Positions 6,512 through 14,987 of a stretch of 37,720 bases of DNA are shown here, piece by piece. The notes below the pieces were generated by a model, which saw only the letters and a program-made list of their open reading frames with translations, did not search any database and was not told where the DNA came from. Source of the stretch: Burkholderiaceae bacterium (GTDB lineage Bacteria > Pseudomonadota > Gammaproteobacteria > Burkholderiales > Burkholderiaceae_C). Where the stretch lies: contig JAIEMS010000047.1 of NCBI GenBank assembly GCA_019751915.1, forward strand, positions 1 to 37,720, given 5' to 3'. The position numbers and the translations under genes are program-made. Numbering within the stretch: the first letter of the stretch is position 1; the number at the start of each line of letters is the position of its first letter.

Positions 6512-8752
6512 TTACAACGCCGCCAGCGCGCTGTGAATTTGCGCTGGGCTGAGAATTTCCGTCATCACCAGCGGCGCGCGCTGTGGCGCATACAGCACAT
6601 ACACCGGCACACCGCTGCGCCCCAGCCGGGTCAGGGCCTCGGTGATGGCCGGATCGCGGCGCGTCCAGTCGGCGCGCAGCAGTGCCACGTTGTGCGCGGC
6701 AAAGTCAGCCTGCACCGCCGCATCGGCCAAGGTGGTGCGCTTGTTGTATTGGCAGGTGACGCACCACGCCGCCGTGAAATCAACAAACACCGGCTGACCC
6801 GCCGCCGTCACATCGGCCACGCGCTGGGCCGACCACGCTTGCCACGCCCCAGCGCTGGCGGTGCCGGTGGGGGCTGCCATTTCGGTTGTTTGGATGATAT
6901 ACGGGCCAACAGCCCCCGCCAGCCATGCACTAGTAGCTATCAAAAAAGTAGCAATGACCGTGCGCACCCGCCCGCGCAGCGTCAGCGACCAAGCGCAGGC
7001 CGCCAGTGCCACCAGCAGCGCCAGCAGTGCGCCAGCACCGTCGATGCCGCTTTGCTGGCCCAGCACCCAGACCAACCACACCACCGTGGCAAACATCGGA
7101 AAAGCCATGGCGTGGCGGAAAGTCGCCATCCACGCGCCGGGACGCGGCAGCCATCCCGCCACCGCAGGCACCACGCTAGCGAGCAAATAGGGCAACGCCA
7201 TACCAACCCCCAGCGCAGCAAACACCGCCAGCGCCTGTGCGCTGGGCATACCGACAGCAAACCCCAGCGAAGCCCCCATGAACGGTGCCGTACACGGCGA
7301 GGCAATCGCCACCGCCAGCACCCCCGACAAAAAGGCATCGCCCACCGGATGGCGCGCTTGCAAACTTGCCAAGCGTCCGGGCACGAACATTCCAAACTCA
7401 AACAAACCGGCCAGATTCAGCCCGATCAAGGTAAACAGCGCCGCCAACAGCGCCACCACTGCAGGCGATTGCAACTGAAACCCCCAGCCCAATTGTTCGC
7501 CCGCAGCACGCAACCCCAGCAACAAGCCCCCCAGTGCCAAAAACGACAGCACCACCCCTGCGGTGTAGGCCACGCCCGCTAACCGCTGTGCGCGCCGCTG
7601 GCTACCGTGGCGGGCAAATCCCATGACTTTGAGCGCCAATATCGGAAAAACACAGGGCATTAAATTGAGCAACAACCCACCCAGCAGCCCCCCCACCAAA
7701 GCCGCCAGCAGCGACCCCAGCGCAGGCGTGTGGGTGGTCGTCGTAGGTGCCGCGCCTGCGGCGCTTTGGTTGGCGGCCAGCGCTGCCGCCAGTGCCGGCG
7801 AGACCTCGGTGGGTGAGGCCGTGCTGGCCCATGTGCCCTGCACCGTGGCAACGCTGCGCCAAGCGCGGTCGGGCATGGCGGCGTGGGTCTTGTCGGCCAA
7901 GGTCAGCAGCAGCGGCAAGGTAGCGGGGCTAGCGCTGCGCTCGGGCGACAGCGGCACACTGGCCGTCCACACATCGCCCTGCCACGCTTGCTGCCAGTCG
8001 GGACTGGGTTCAATGGCGTGTACCAGCACCGAGGCCGTTTCGGGCCACAGCGCCAGCATCTGGCCGCGCAGCTCGGCGGGCAAGCCCGGCACCGTGATGT
8101 GCAAGCGCTGGCCGTCGATGCGGGCGGTGCTGTTGCCCGTCAGTGCCAACGGTTGGGCCGCTTGGCTTTGGGCAAATGCTGCCCCATGCAAGGCCGTAGA
8201 GCCGCGCAGTGGCAAGGGCAGTGCAAAATCACCTTCTTCTGGAATGCATTCAACCCGGCACACCAGCCAACTGGCGTGCAGGCGCACCATGACCTCACCG
8301 GCCCCAACCAGCGGTGCCTTGAATGCAGGTGTCACGTGCAGCGGAGCCGCCAGCAGCACCTCGCCCTCGTAGCCGTAATTGACCAGCGTGCCAATACGAA
8401 TCGGGTGCGGCACGGGCCAAGCAATGTCGCCCACCTCCAAACCGGCAGGCAGTTGCCAGCGTAGCTCGGTGGGCAGACCCGAATCCCCCGGGTTCTGCCA
8501 GTAGGTATGCCAGTCTTTTTGGTGGGAAATTTGCAAGCCCAACCACAGCGGCTGGCCCGGCGCGAGGCCCTCGGGGGCGTGGGCGATCAGCTCAGCGCGC
8601 ACATGGGGCGTGGTAACGACGCTGGCGCTGCCTGCGACGGTATTTTTGGGATTCAATTGTGCTCTAGCGCTGGTTCCAACAGCACTAACAGCTATCAAAA
8701 AAAGAGCGAAAGAGAAAAATCGCCAAAGGCGGTAAAAAGAGTTTTGCAGCAT
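6512..8752 (-). CDS. DsbD/ScsB-type protein-disulfide reductase, membrane
   Basis: Carries electrons from cytosolic thioredoxin across the inner membrane to periplasmic thiols. Layout of the 746 residues: a signal peptide (about 1-31), then a periplasmic domain with the CRVECIPEEG cysteine motif seen in ScsB-like proteins. A multi-helix membrane domain follows, with the conserved cysteines LNLMPCVFPI and AIASPCTAPF. The protein ends in a thioredoxin-like domain with CVTC at 664-667. The N-terminal domain differs from E. coli DsbD, so ScsB-like is the better match. Two dispersed repeats lie in frame: copy e forms part of the signal peptide, copy d a late transmembrane segment. It is divergent from the creatininase gene and upstream of the CoA-binding gene. 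Confidence 0.9.
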   Translation of the reverse strand: MLQNSFYRLWRFFSFALFLIAVSAVGTSARAQLNPKNTVAGSASVVTTPHVRAELIAHAPEGLAPGQPLWLGLQISHQKDWHTYWQNPGDSGLPTELRWQLPAGLEVGDIAWPVPHPIRIGTLVNYGYEGEVLLAAPLHVTPAFKAPLVGAGEVMVRLHASWLVCRVECIPEEGDFALPLPLRGSTALHGAAFAQSQAAQPLALTGNSTARIDGQRLHITVPGLPAELRGQMLALWPETASVLVHAIEPSPDWQQAWQGDVWTASVPLSPERSASPATLPLLLTLADKTHAAMPDRAWRSVATVQGTWASTASPTEVSPALAAALAANQSAAGAAPTTTTHTPALGSLLAALVGGLLGGLLLNLMPCVFPILALKVMGFARHGSQRRAQRLAGVAYTAGVVLSFLALGGLLLGLRAAGEQLGWGFQLQSPAVVALLAALFTLIGLNLAGLFEFGMFVPGRLASLQARHPVGDAFLSGVLAVAIASPCTAPFMGASLGFAVGMPSAQALAVFAALGVGMALPYLLASVVPAVAGWLPRPGAWMATFRHAMAFPMFATVVWLVWVLGQQSGIDGAGALLALLVALAACAWSLTLRGRVRTVIATFLIATSAWLAGAVGPYIIQTTEMAAPTGTASAGAWQAWSAQRVADVTAAGQPVFVDFTAAWCVTCQYNKRTTLADAAVQADFAAHNVALLRADWTRRDPAITEALTRLGRSGVPVYVLYAPQRAPLVMTEILSPAQIHSALAAL
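6893..6952 (+). repeat. dispersed ~60-bp repeat, copy d (inside dsbD-like gene)
   Basis: On the plus strand it reads GATATACGGGCCAACAGCCC ... AGTAGCTATCAAAAAAGTAGC. Read antisense by the dsbD-like gene it encodes ATFLIATSAWLAGAVGPYII, most of a hydrophobic helix between the membrane domain and the thioredoxin-like domain. The LIA-x-S start is in the same frame as in copies b, c and e. Confidence 0.55.
8645..8707 (+). repeat. dispersed ~60-bp repeat, copy e (signal peptide of dsbD-like gene)
   Basis: The best formed copy. It has outer arms GCTCT (8661-8665) and AGAGC (8703-8707), an inner CTAGCGCTGG, and the conserved ACAGCTATCAAAAA. Read antisense it encodes ALFLIAVSAVGTSARAQLN, that is, the hydrophobic core and cleavage region of the signal peptide. 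The peptide matches copy b in priA at LIA, S and SARA. Confidence 0.6.
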
Positions 8753-8815
8753 GGTCGCACGGTATGAGAGTGGCCCGCTGCTTTGGTTCCGGGCAGGGGA
8801 TAGTGTTCAAGCAGC

Positions 8816-8861
8816 CGATGGTAGTGCAGGGCCAAAACAGTGCCCGCCTGCACTACCATCG
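8816..8861. promoter_or_regulatory. 15-bp perfect inverted repeat before the creatininase-family gene
   Basis: CGATGGTAGTGCAGG (8816-8830) and CCTGCACTACCATCG (8847-8861) are exact reverse complements separated by 16 nt. The stem can be lengthened by four more pairs past a one-base bulge. The right arm ends 5 nt before the ATG at 8867, so in RNA it would bury the ribosome-binding region. As DNA it could be an operator in the divergent promoter region. There is no T run, so it is not a standard terminator. Confidence 0.7.
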
Positions 8862-8866
8862 CTGCC

Positions 8867-9736
8867 ATGACAGCCCCCCTGACTGCCCCTCCCCTGCCCT
8901 CGCGCTTTTGGGCAAACCTCAGCACCCGCGACTTTGCCCAGTTACGCACCACCGGCAGCGCCGCTCAAACCATCGCCGTGCTGCCAGTCGCGGCGGTAGA
9001 GCAGCACGGGCCGCACTTGCCGCTCTCGGTCGATGCCACGCTGCTGCAAGGCGTGGTCGATGCGGCACTGCCACTGCTGCCGCCCGACTTGCCGGTGCTG
9101 TTTTTACCGCCGCAAAACATCGGCCTGAGCACCGAGCACGCCGACTTTGCCGGCACGCTGACACTCTCGCCCGCCACCGTGATAGCGCTGTGGACAGAGC
9201 TGGGCCAGTGCGTGGCGCGCGCTGGAGTGAAAAAGTTGTTGTTGCTCAACGGCCACGGTGGTCAGGTTAGCGTGATGGACATCGTCGCCCGCGAGCTGCG
9301 CCAGCGCTGCGGCTTGCTGGTCTATAGCGCCAGTTGGTTTAGCCTGCCGCTGCCCGAAGCGGTGGCAGGGCAGTTCAGCGCCCACGAGCACCGTTTTGGC
9401 ATCCACGCCGGAGACATCGAAACCTCGATGATGTTGCACTTGGCACCACAAACGGTGTGCATGGCGCAGGCAGAAAATTTCCGCTCGACCTCACAAGACC
9501 GCGCCGAGCATTACGCCCTGCTGGGCAACGGCAAAAGCGCCAAGATGGGCTGGGCCATGCAGGACTACCACCCAGCGGGCGCAGTGGGCAACGCGGCTGC
9601 GGCCAGCGCAGACAAAGGCCAGGCGGTGGTCGAGGCTGCCGCGCAGTCGCTGGCGCAGTTGCTGCAAGAGCTGCACCGGCTGCCCCTATCGACGCTGGTG
9701 GCCCCGCTCAAACACCCACCATCCAAACGGCAGTAG
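8867..9736 (+). CDS. Creatininase family amidohydrolase
   Basis: A metal-dependent amide hydrolase of the creatininase fold (289 residues). The family includes creatinine amidohydrolase, formamide hydrolases of flavin and deazaflavin pathways, and MftE-type peptidases; the substrate cannot be read from the sequence. Metal-site motifs are all present: EQHGPHLPL followed by an aspartate (SVDA), LLNGHGGQ, and HAGDIETSMM. ATG 8867 (MTAPLTAPPLPS) is preferred. A GTG at 8840 in frame lies in the loop of the inverted repeat upstream. No good Shine-Dalgarno sequence is visible, which fits either leaderless translation or control by the hairpin. The 3' end overlaps the convergent lysE-type gene by 29 bp. 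Confidence 0.92.
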   Translation: MTAPLTAPPLPSRFWANLSTRDFAQLRTTGSAAQTIAVLPVAAVEQHGPHLPLSVDATLLQGVVDAALPLLPPDLPVLFLPPQNIGLSTEHADFAGTLTLSPATVIALWTELGQCVARAGVKKLLLLNGHGGQVSVMDIVARELRQRCGLLVYSASWFSLPLPEAVAGQFSAHEHRFGIHAGDIETSMMLHLAPQTVCMAQAENFRSTSQDRAEHYALLGNGKSAKMGWAMQDYHPAGAVGNAAAASADKGQAVVEAAAQSLAQLLQELHRLPLSTLVAPLKHPPSKRQ

Positions 9737-10307
9737 CCACCAACACCAACGCCATCGCCCGGTTGAACCACAACAGCCGCCCACCTTGGGCCAGCCACCG
9801 GCGCAGCAGCGCCCCGGCAGCGGCATAGGTCAAGTTGCTGGCAAAGGCAAACACCAGCAACACCGGCACGACCATGCCGACGCGCTCAAGGCTGTCCGCG
9901 CGCCCGGCAATCCAGCCGGCCACCACCGTCAACGCCATCATCCACGCCTTGATATTGACAAATTGCAGCGCCACACCTTGCCAAAAACCCACGCACAAGC
10001 GTGCGCCTTCGGCCTGCGCCAAACGGCTGCTGCGACCCAGCTTGAAAGCCAGCCACAACAAATAACCAATGCCCAGCACCTTGATGACCCCGCGCAGAGC
10101 AGGCACCGCCAGCACGACCGCGCCTACGCCGCCAGCGCACAGCAACAACAGCCCACACCAACCTACCGGCACAGCGCAAACAAAGCGCAGCGCCACAGGC
10201 AGGCCGCGCTGGGCCGCTAAAGCTGCCGACAAAGTGGTGTTAGGCCCCGGCGAAAACGCCATCGCACTGGCAAGGGCCAGCAATGCTGTCCATTCAGCTG
10301 GGGGCAT
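9708..10307 (-). CDS. LysE/RhtB family amino-acid exporter
   Basis: An inner-membrane exporter of 199 residues with about six hydrophobic helices, the usual size for the family. The LysE signature near the N-terminus (FSPGPNTTL) is intact, as is the internal WQGVALQFVNIKAWMMALTV region (the NPKA-like site reads NIKA here). The exported substrate cannot be predicted. It starts 24 bp after the HDOD gene on the same strand, so it may be the last gene of the flagellar flg transcription unit. Its 3' end overlaps the creatininase-family gene on the other strand. Confidence 0.92.
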   Translation of the reverse strand: MPPAEWTALLALASAMAFSPGPNTTLSAALAAQRGLPVALRFVCAVPVGWCGLLLLCAGGVGAVVLAVPALRGVIKVLGIGYLLWLAFKLGRSSRLAQAEGARLCVGFWQGVALQFVNIKAWMMALTVVAGWIAGRADSLERVGMVVPVLLVFAFASNLTYAAAGALLRRWLAQGGRLLWFNRAMALVLVATAVWMVGV

Positions 10308-10331
10308 GGAGCGATACCAGCGACGCTGGTT

Positions 10332-11546
10332 TCAGGCCCGCGCGTTTTTGGGACGCGGCACCTCGATCTCAGACAGCACCCGCAGCAACGCGCGGTTGAC
10401 GTCCTCTGGGCGCAACTCGTGCTCTTCGCACAGTTGGCGCACTGGGGCGGCATCGTCCGATTCCAGCGCATTGGCCAACTGCAAACTCGGCGCGTAAGGG
10501 CCAACGCCGGTCACAGCCGCATCGTAAATGCGCTCGGACAGCGGCAAACGCTGCAAAATAGCGCCCAAAGAATCGCGCAAGAGCTGGTCGAGCTGCGAGA
10601 ACAAACCGCACAAATAGACCTCGCGGCGCAGCTCAGTTTCAATGCCCGCCTCTAGCAAACGCTCGGTCAGGCGCGCGCGCAGCACCATCGACTGGTAGAC
10701 CGGCTGCAAATCTTCCTCGGTGGTAGCGTGGGGCAACTGATCGCCCAGCCAGCGCTGAATCGAGCCGTAACCCATCATCACCAAACCCCGGCGCAGCGAA
10801 CCAATGCCAGTGCGCAAACCCAGCGCTGCCGAGTTGGTGTAAGTCATAAAGCGGTAGGCCAACAGCGGGTCTTCGGCCAAGATGTCTTCAAAGGTCTCCA
10901 GCGATTGCTCCGCATCGATGGCCTTCATCAGTTTGAAAATGGTCGCGTGACTGGGCTGGGGAGCCACATTACGCAAACCATGCAGCACATCTTCGGTCGG
11001 CCAGCCCGCCAGCGCCAGCGCATTGCGCTGATCGAGGCAATGCTCCATCACCAAACGGCTGGCAACGCCCTCGTACATCTGCCCCGCCAACACGGGGCTG
11101 CGCTCTGGCCCCGCACGCAAGGCAGACAAGGCCACCTCGGGCGACAAACTGAGCAAACTGTTGTCAAAACAGCGGGCAATTTCGGGGCCAGGCAACTCGG
11201 TCAAATCACCGCGCCAGACCATGCGCAAGCCCCGCGCTTGGGCCGCACGCACCTGCTCAAAAATCGCCGAATCGTTGAGCCAATTGCCGCGCACCTCAAT
11301 CCACGGCGCACCGGGGCGTGCGTGCTCCAATAAGTCGAGCAGCAACTGGCGCGTCTGGGGCGATAGCAGCAGCGGCGGCGAACTGGCGCTCCAAATTTCG
11401 CGCAGCGTGCGCAGCAAGTGGGGCAAATCCACCGACACATTGACATCCAGAGGATGGATATACAACTGCACACCGACCAAGGTGCGGGCACGGCCCCACA
11501 ACGGCCTGTACCCCAGCGTCAAGCTGGCCAGAACAGATTGCACCAT
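10332..11546 (-). CDS. HDOD-domain signalling protein with degenerate EAL-like N-terminus
   Basis: A 404-residue protein. The C-terminal two thirds (about 185-390) match an HDOD domain, a catalytically inactive relative of HD phosphohydrolases used in signalling: QPSHATIFKLMKAI, then the EDPLLAYRFMTYTNSA segment and SLRRGLVMMGYGSIQRWL. The N-terminal part has the spacing of an EAL/YuxH-type domain but lacks an EAL motif, so it should not cleave cyclic-di-GMP. The start ATG lies 6 nt after the flgL stop with no ribosome site of its own, implying coupling to flgL. The position implies a link between flagellar assembly and a signalling output; the function itself is unknown. Confidence 0.85.
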   Translation of the reverse strand: MVQSVLASLTLGYRPLWGRARTLVGVQLYIHPLDVNVSVDLPHLLRTLREIWSASSPPLLLSPQTRQLLLDLLEHARPGAPWIEVRGNWLNDSAIFEQVRAAQARGLRMVWRGDLTELPGPEIARCFDNSLLSLSPEVALSALRAGPERSPVLAGQMYEGVASRLVMEHCLDQRNALALAGWPTEDVLHGLRNVAPQPSHATIFKLMKAIDAEQSLETFEDILAEDPLLAYRFMTYTNSAALGLRTGIGSLRRGLVMMGYGSIQRWLGDQLPHATTEEDLQPVYQSMVLRARLTERLLEAGIETELRREVYLCGLFSQLDQLLRDSLGAILQRLPLSERIYDAAVTGVGPYAPSLQLANALESDDAAPVRQLCEEHELRPEDVNRALLRVLSEIEVPRPKNARA

Positions 11547-11552
11547 GAATGC

Positions 11553-12899
11553 TTAGGCAATAAAGTTAAACAGCGAGAGCTTTTGCACCATCGAATACGA
11601 CTTCAGTGCGGCCTCGTAGCCCGTTTGCTGGCCCTGAAAGTCTGAAATGCCCTGCACCATATCGATGTCCTCAGCCCGCGAACGGGCCGCTTCCAATTGA
11701 ATCGAACGCTGCGATTGGTCGCCAGTGATGCGGTCAGCGCGATTGAGCATTTCGCCAGCGTAGCCGCGCAAAGTGTGAATCCGATCCAAGCCCTTGTCCA
11801 AATTGGCAATGGCTTGGCCGATGGCTTGAGCGGCTTGGTTGCTGTCGGCAGAGGCCGTGATTTCTTTGACGGCGGTATCGAGCACGCTGACGACGCTGGT
11901 GCTCGGCGTTAAGGTAATGGTGTCGCCATCGGCAGGCGAGTAGGTGATTGTTCCATCGACCGCTACGGCAGGTGTGGAATTGACGGTGAACTTTAAGCCC
12001 GGCAAAACAGTATCACCACTGACTTCAAAACTTAATGGTTTATCAGGAGAGTAACTTGGCACTGGAATACCAGCAGCAGAAAAAGGAGTAGTTGTAACAG
12101 GATTAGTTGTCGGATCGGTAATTTTGTGAACTTGGTAAGTTGCCGTGGCTGGCGTAGCGCCACTTGCAGGAACCACCGTAAATTTAACTTGATAGCTGTC
12201 GCCAGTTATTTTTGATAAATCAGCAACTTCTACCGGCGTGGTGTTGAGCTTGCGGCCATTCAGAGTTTTTGGATCGGTCGGGCTGGCTGGATTAGAGACA
12301 TTGGCGTGGTAAACGCCATCGCGCTGGTACTGGAACGTGAATGCAGCATCGCCATCGAGCGACAACGAAATATTGGTTTCACTCGGAGCGACTTGCCCGG
12401 GCAAGCCTTTAAATGCGTAATCCGGTGCCGTCGACTGCGGCCCCAGCAAGGGCGAGAGGTCACTGCCCAACGCACTGAAAAGCGGCTGGCCGTTGGTGTC
12501 TTTGCGGCTGGTGATCGAATAAAACTGATCGCGCAAACCCTGAATTTGGTTGGCAATGGTGCGCCGGTCGGCCACGCTGTTGGCAGCATTGCCAGCACTG
12601 ACCATCAATTGGCGCATTTCTTGGGCCACGCCCACGGCTTCGCCCAGCGAGGCCTCGGCTTGGGCCATGGTGTCGCGGCGCAAATCGAGTGCCCGCTGTT
12701 CGGTTTGGATGCGCGAGATGCGGGTCAGCGAGCGCTCGGCTTGGGCCGCAGCCACCGGGTCATCACTGGCACGCACCACGCGCTTGCCGGAGGTCAAATT
12801 TTCTTGCAAACTGGCCAAACTCGACTGGCGTTGGCTGAGGTTGCGCAGGGTGTTGTCGTACTGGTTGGCTGTGCCGACGCGGTAAAGGGTATTGCTCAT
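11553..12899 (-). CDS. flgL: Flagellar hook-filament junction protein 3 (FlgL)
   Basis: Exported structural protein that joins the hook to the filament. The N-terminal flagellin-like helix region (TLYRVGTANQYDNTLRNLS, SGKRVVRASDDPVAAAQAERSL) and the C-terminal one (NRADRITGDQSQRSIQLEAA, ending QKLSLFNFIA) are clear. The middle (about residues 150-340) is a variable, surface-exposed domain, making the protein 448 residues against about 317 in E. coli. DNA for part of this middle (about 12000-12240) is visibly more AT-rich than the ends. It follows flgK by 24 bp and overlaps functionally with the HDOD gene through very close spacing. Confidence 0.96.
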   Translation of the reverse strand: MSNTLYRVGTANQYDNTLRNLSQRQSSLASLQENLTSGKRVVRASDDPVAAAQAERSLTRISRIQTEQRALDLRRDTMAQAEASLGEAVGVAQEMRQLMVSAGNAANSVADRRTIANQIQGLRDQFYSITSRKDTNGQPLFSALGSDLSPLLGPQSTAPDYAFKGLPGQVAPSETNISLSLDGDAAFTFQYQRDGVYHANVSNPASPTDPKTLNGRKLNTTPVEVADLSKITGDSYQVKFTVVPASGATPATATYQVHKITDPTTNPVTTTPFSAAGIPVPSYSPDKPLSFEVSGDTVLPGLKFTVNSTPAVAVDGTITYSPADGDTITLTPSTSVVSVLDTAVKEITASADSNQAAQAIGQAIANLDKGLDRIHTLRGYAGEMLNRADRITGDQSQRSIQLEAARSRAEDIDMVQGISDFQGQQTGYEAALKSYSMVQKLSLFNFIA

Positions 12900-12923
12900 G
12901 GCGGACTCCGTTCAGGGCTTTGT

Positions 12924-14969
12924 TTAACGACCAACGCTTTGAATCAGGGAGTCAAAAATCCCCTGCGCAATCTGAATCATCTTGGCCGAGGCTTGGTAGG
13001 CCTGCTGGTACTGGATCAGGCGGGCGGCCTCTTCATCGAGATTGACCCCCGAGACCGCAGCGCGCTCTTGATCGAGGTTGGAGGCAATGGCCGACGACAA
13101 CTTGGCCGCAAACTGCGCGCTTTGGGTGCGCGTGCCGACTTGGGACATCGCACCGGCAAAGCCATCGGTCAGGGCAGCGCCGTCAAACAACTTGGCATCG
13201 CGCAAACCCATCAACGCACTGGCGTTGCCAGAGTCGCGTTGGTAGTAGGTACCGTATTGGGGGTCTAAGGCGTTATCTACCGTAACGGTATCGCCCTTGT
13301 GTAACAAATCAGTCGCAAGGTAAGCCTTTGGCAAACCGTTCAGGGTTATTTCCCAGCCGTCAATTCGAATGGGTTGACCCGGCACATAAACTTTTTCGTC
13401 AGATGCAACAATATCTGTCGTCGCGCCAGTGGTTGTGTAAATAGTCTTTCCGCTCGTAGCCGAGATAGAAAACTCAATCTTTACCCCATTTCCGGCAATC
13501 GGTGGCACGACAAAAGTAGCAGGCTGACCTGTGGCATCTAAACCGGTAACTTTCAAGCTCGCCAATTGCAGCGAGCCATCGTTGGCCGCGCCCATTTTGG
13601 CGTTGATTGGGTTGGCGGCAGCCAGTTGGCGCGGCGAAAACTCTGCTGCCTCCATCTGGCGCGCTGCATCTTGCAGCGGGTTAATGAGGAATTTATCACC
13701 CGCATTGGCTCCGGCAGTCGTAGAAAAGGCCGCACTGGGGGTGTTGCCATCGGTCAGCTTGAGGCCTTGAGCAGTAAAATAGTCTCCTAATTCGGTTAAA
13801 TTGACAAAGCCAAAGGTTTTCCCGTCGGACTGGCGCGTCACCGTGCCACTGGCACCGCCACTGAAGGTCACGTCGTAGTTGCTCGCTTGCAACTTGGAGA
13901 CATCGGTCACTTCCAGCCCCATCACCACCAGCGGCGCAACATTGTTTTTGCCCTGCACGGCATTGCCCAACGAAACTGGCTTAAACAGGTTGTCGCCGAC
14001 ATTGCCATCGAGCGTCAGGCCGCGTTTGTTTTGTGCATTCAGCGTTTCGCTGATGGTGGTAGCCATGCGCCCGAGCAGGTTACGCCCTTCGGTCAGGTCG
14101 CCATTTTGAAAGCGCAGCAGACCAGAAATCTCGCCGCCACCGAGCATGCTGTCGTTCAGTTCGATGCTTTGTGAGCTACCGGGGGCGGTAAAAATCAGTT
14201 TCTTCTGTGCGCCATTGGTGTTGAAATCTTGGGGTTCACCAATCGACAGCGTGGCCGCTGTATTGCCCATCACCAGCGGCTGGCTGCTAGCGACAAACAG
14301 CGTAATGGAGCCATCGTCGGCAGCTACCTGCGACGTTTGCACATACTGATTAACTTGGCGAATCAGCTGGTCACGCTGATCGAGCAGGTCGTTGGGCGGT
14401 TGGCCCTTGCCTTGGGCAAAAACGATGTCACCATTGAGCGATGCAATTTGTTTGGTCAGGTTATTGACCTGCACCACATCGCTGTTGACTTGGTCATCCA
14501 CCACCTGAGAGATTTCGTTCATGCTGCTGGAGGCTTCGCGCACGCGCCGAGCGGTCTCGTCGATGCGGGTCAGCACCACGCCGCGCGCGGTCATGTCGGT
14601 GGGCGAGCTGACCACGTCCGAGAACGCATTCATCATGTCGTTGATGGCCGAGCCCAAGCCGTTTTTTCCACCCGAGAAAACCTCTTGCAACTGCTTGAGC
14701 CGATCAAGGCGCGCGGTATCGCCCGCATCGACTGCTGCAGCAGCACTGGCTTGGCGTGTCAGCAAATCGCTGTGGTTACGCAAAACAGCTTCCACAGCCA
14801 CGCCATTGCCAATGTAGCCACCGGCTTTTAATTGACCCGGCTCGGTACGCAGCGAAACGGTTTGCCGCGAGTAACCAGCGGTATTAACGTTGGCAATGTT
14901 GTGACCAGTGACTTGCAGCGCAGCTTGGTTGGTTTGTACCGCACGGGCACCGACATTCAAAAGGCTCAT
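12924..14969 (-). CDS. flgK: Flagellar hook-associated protein 1 (FlgK)
   Basis: Exported junction protein placed between hook and FlgL. The N-terminal rod/hook-type segment (SLLNVGARAVQTNQAALQVT, GHNIANVNTAGYSRQTV) and the C-terminal one (NLDEEAARLIQYQQAYQASA, KMIQIAQGIFDSLI) form the D0 helices. Length is 681 residues, longer than E. coli FlgK (547), because of an enlarged central region. The DNA of parts of that region (about 13260-13550 and 13680-13800) is less GC-rich than the ends. It lies 18 bp downstream of flgJ and 24 bp upstream of flgL. Confidence 0.97.
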   Translation of the reverse strand: MSLLNVGARAVQTNQAALQVTGHNIANVNTAGYSRQTVSLRTEPGQLKAGGYIGNGVAVEAVLRNHSDLLTRQASAAAAVDAGDTARLDRLKQLQEVFSGGKNGLGSAINDMMNAFSDVVSSPTDMTARGVVLTRIDETARRVREASSSMNEISQVVDDQVNSDVVQVNNLTKQIASLNGDIVFAQGKGQPPNDLLDQRDQLIRQVNQYVQTSQVAADDGSITLFVASSQPLVMGNTAATLSIGEPQDFNTNGAQKKLIFTAPGSSQSIELNDSMLGGGEISGLLRFQNGDLTEGRNLLGRMATTISETLNAQNKRGLTLDGNVGDNLFKPVSLGNAVQGKNNVAPLVVMGLEVTDVSKLQASNYDVTFSGGASGTVTRQSDGKTFGFVNLTELGDYFTAQGLKLTDGNTPSAAFSTTAGANAGDKFLINPLQDAARQMEAAEFSPRQLAAANPINAKMGAANDGSLQLASLKVTGLDATGQPATFVVPPIAGNGVKIEFSISATSGKTIYTTTGATTDIVASDEKVYVPGQPIRIDGWEITLNGLPKAYLATDLLHKGDTVTVDNALDPQYGTYYQRDSGNASALMGLRDAKLFDGAALTDGFAGAMSQVGTRTQSAQFAAKLSSAIASNLDQERAAVSGVNLDEEAARLIQYQQAYQASAKMIQIAQGIFDSLIQSVGR

Positions 14970-14987
14970 GATTTAGCTCCCCAATTT

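Noticed and set aside
12306-13268. 320-codon plus-strand frame across the flgK-flgL junction
   Set aside because: Antisense to two certain flagellar genes, no domain visible.
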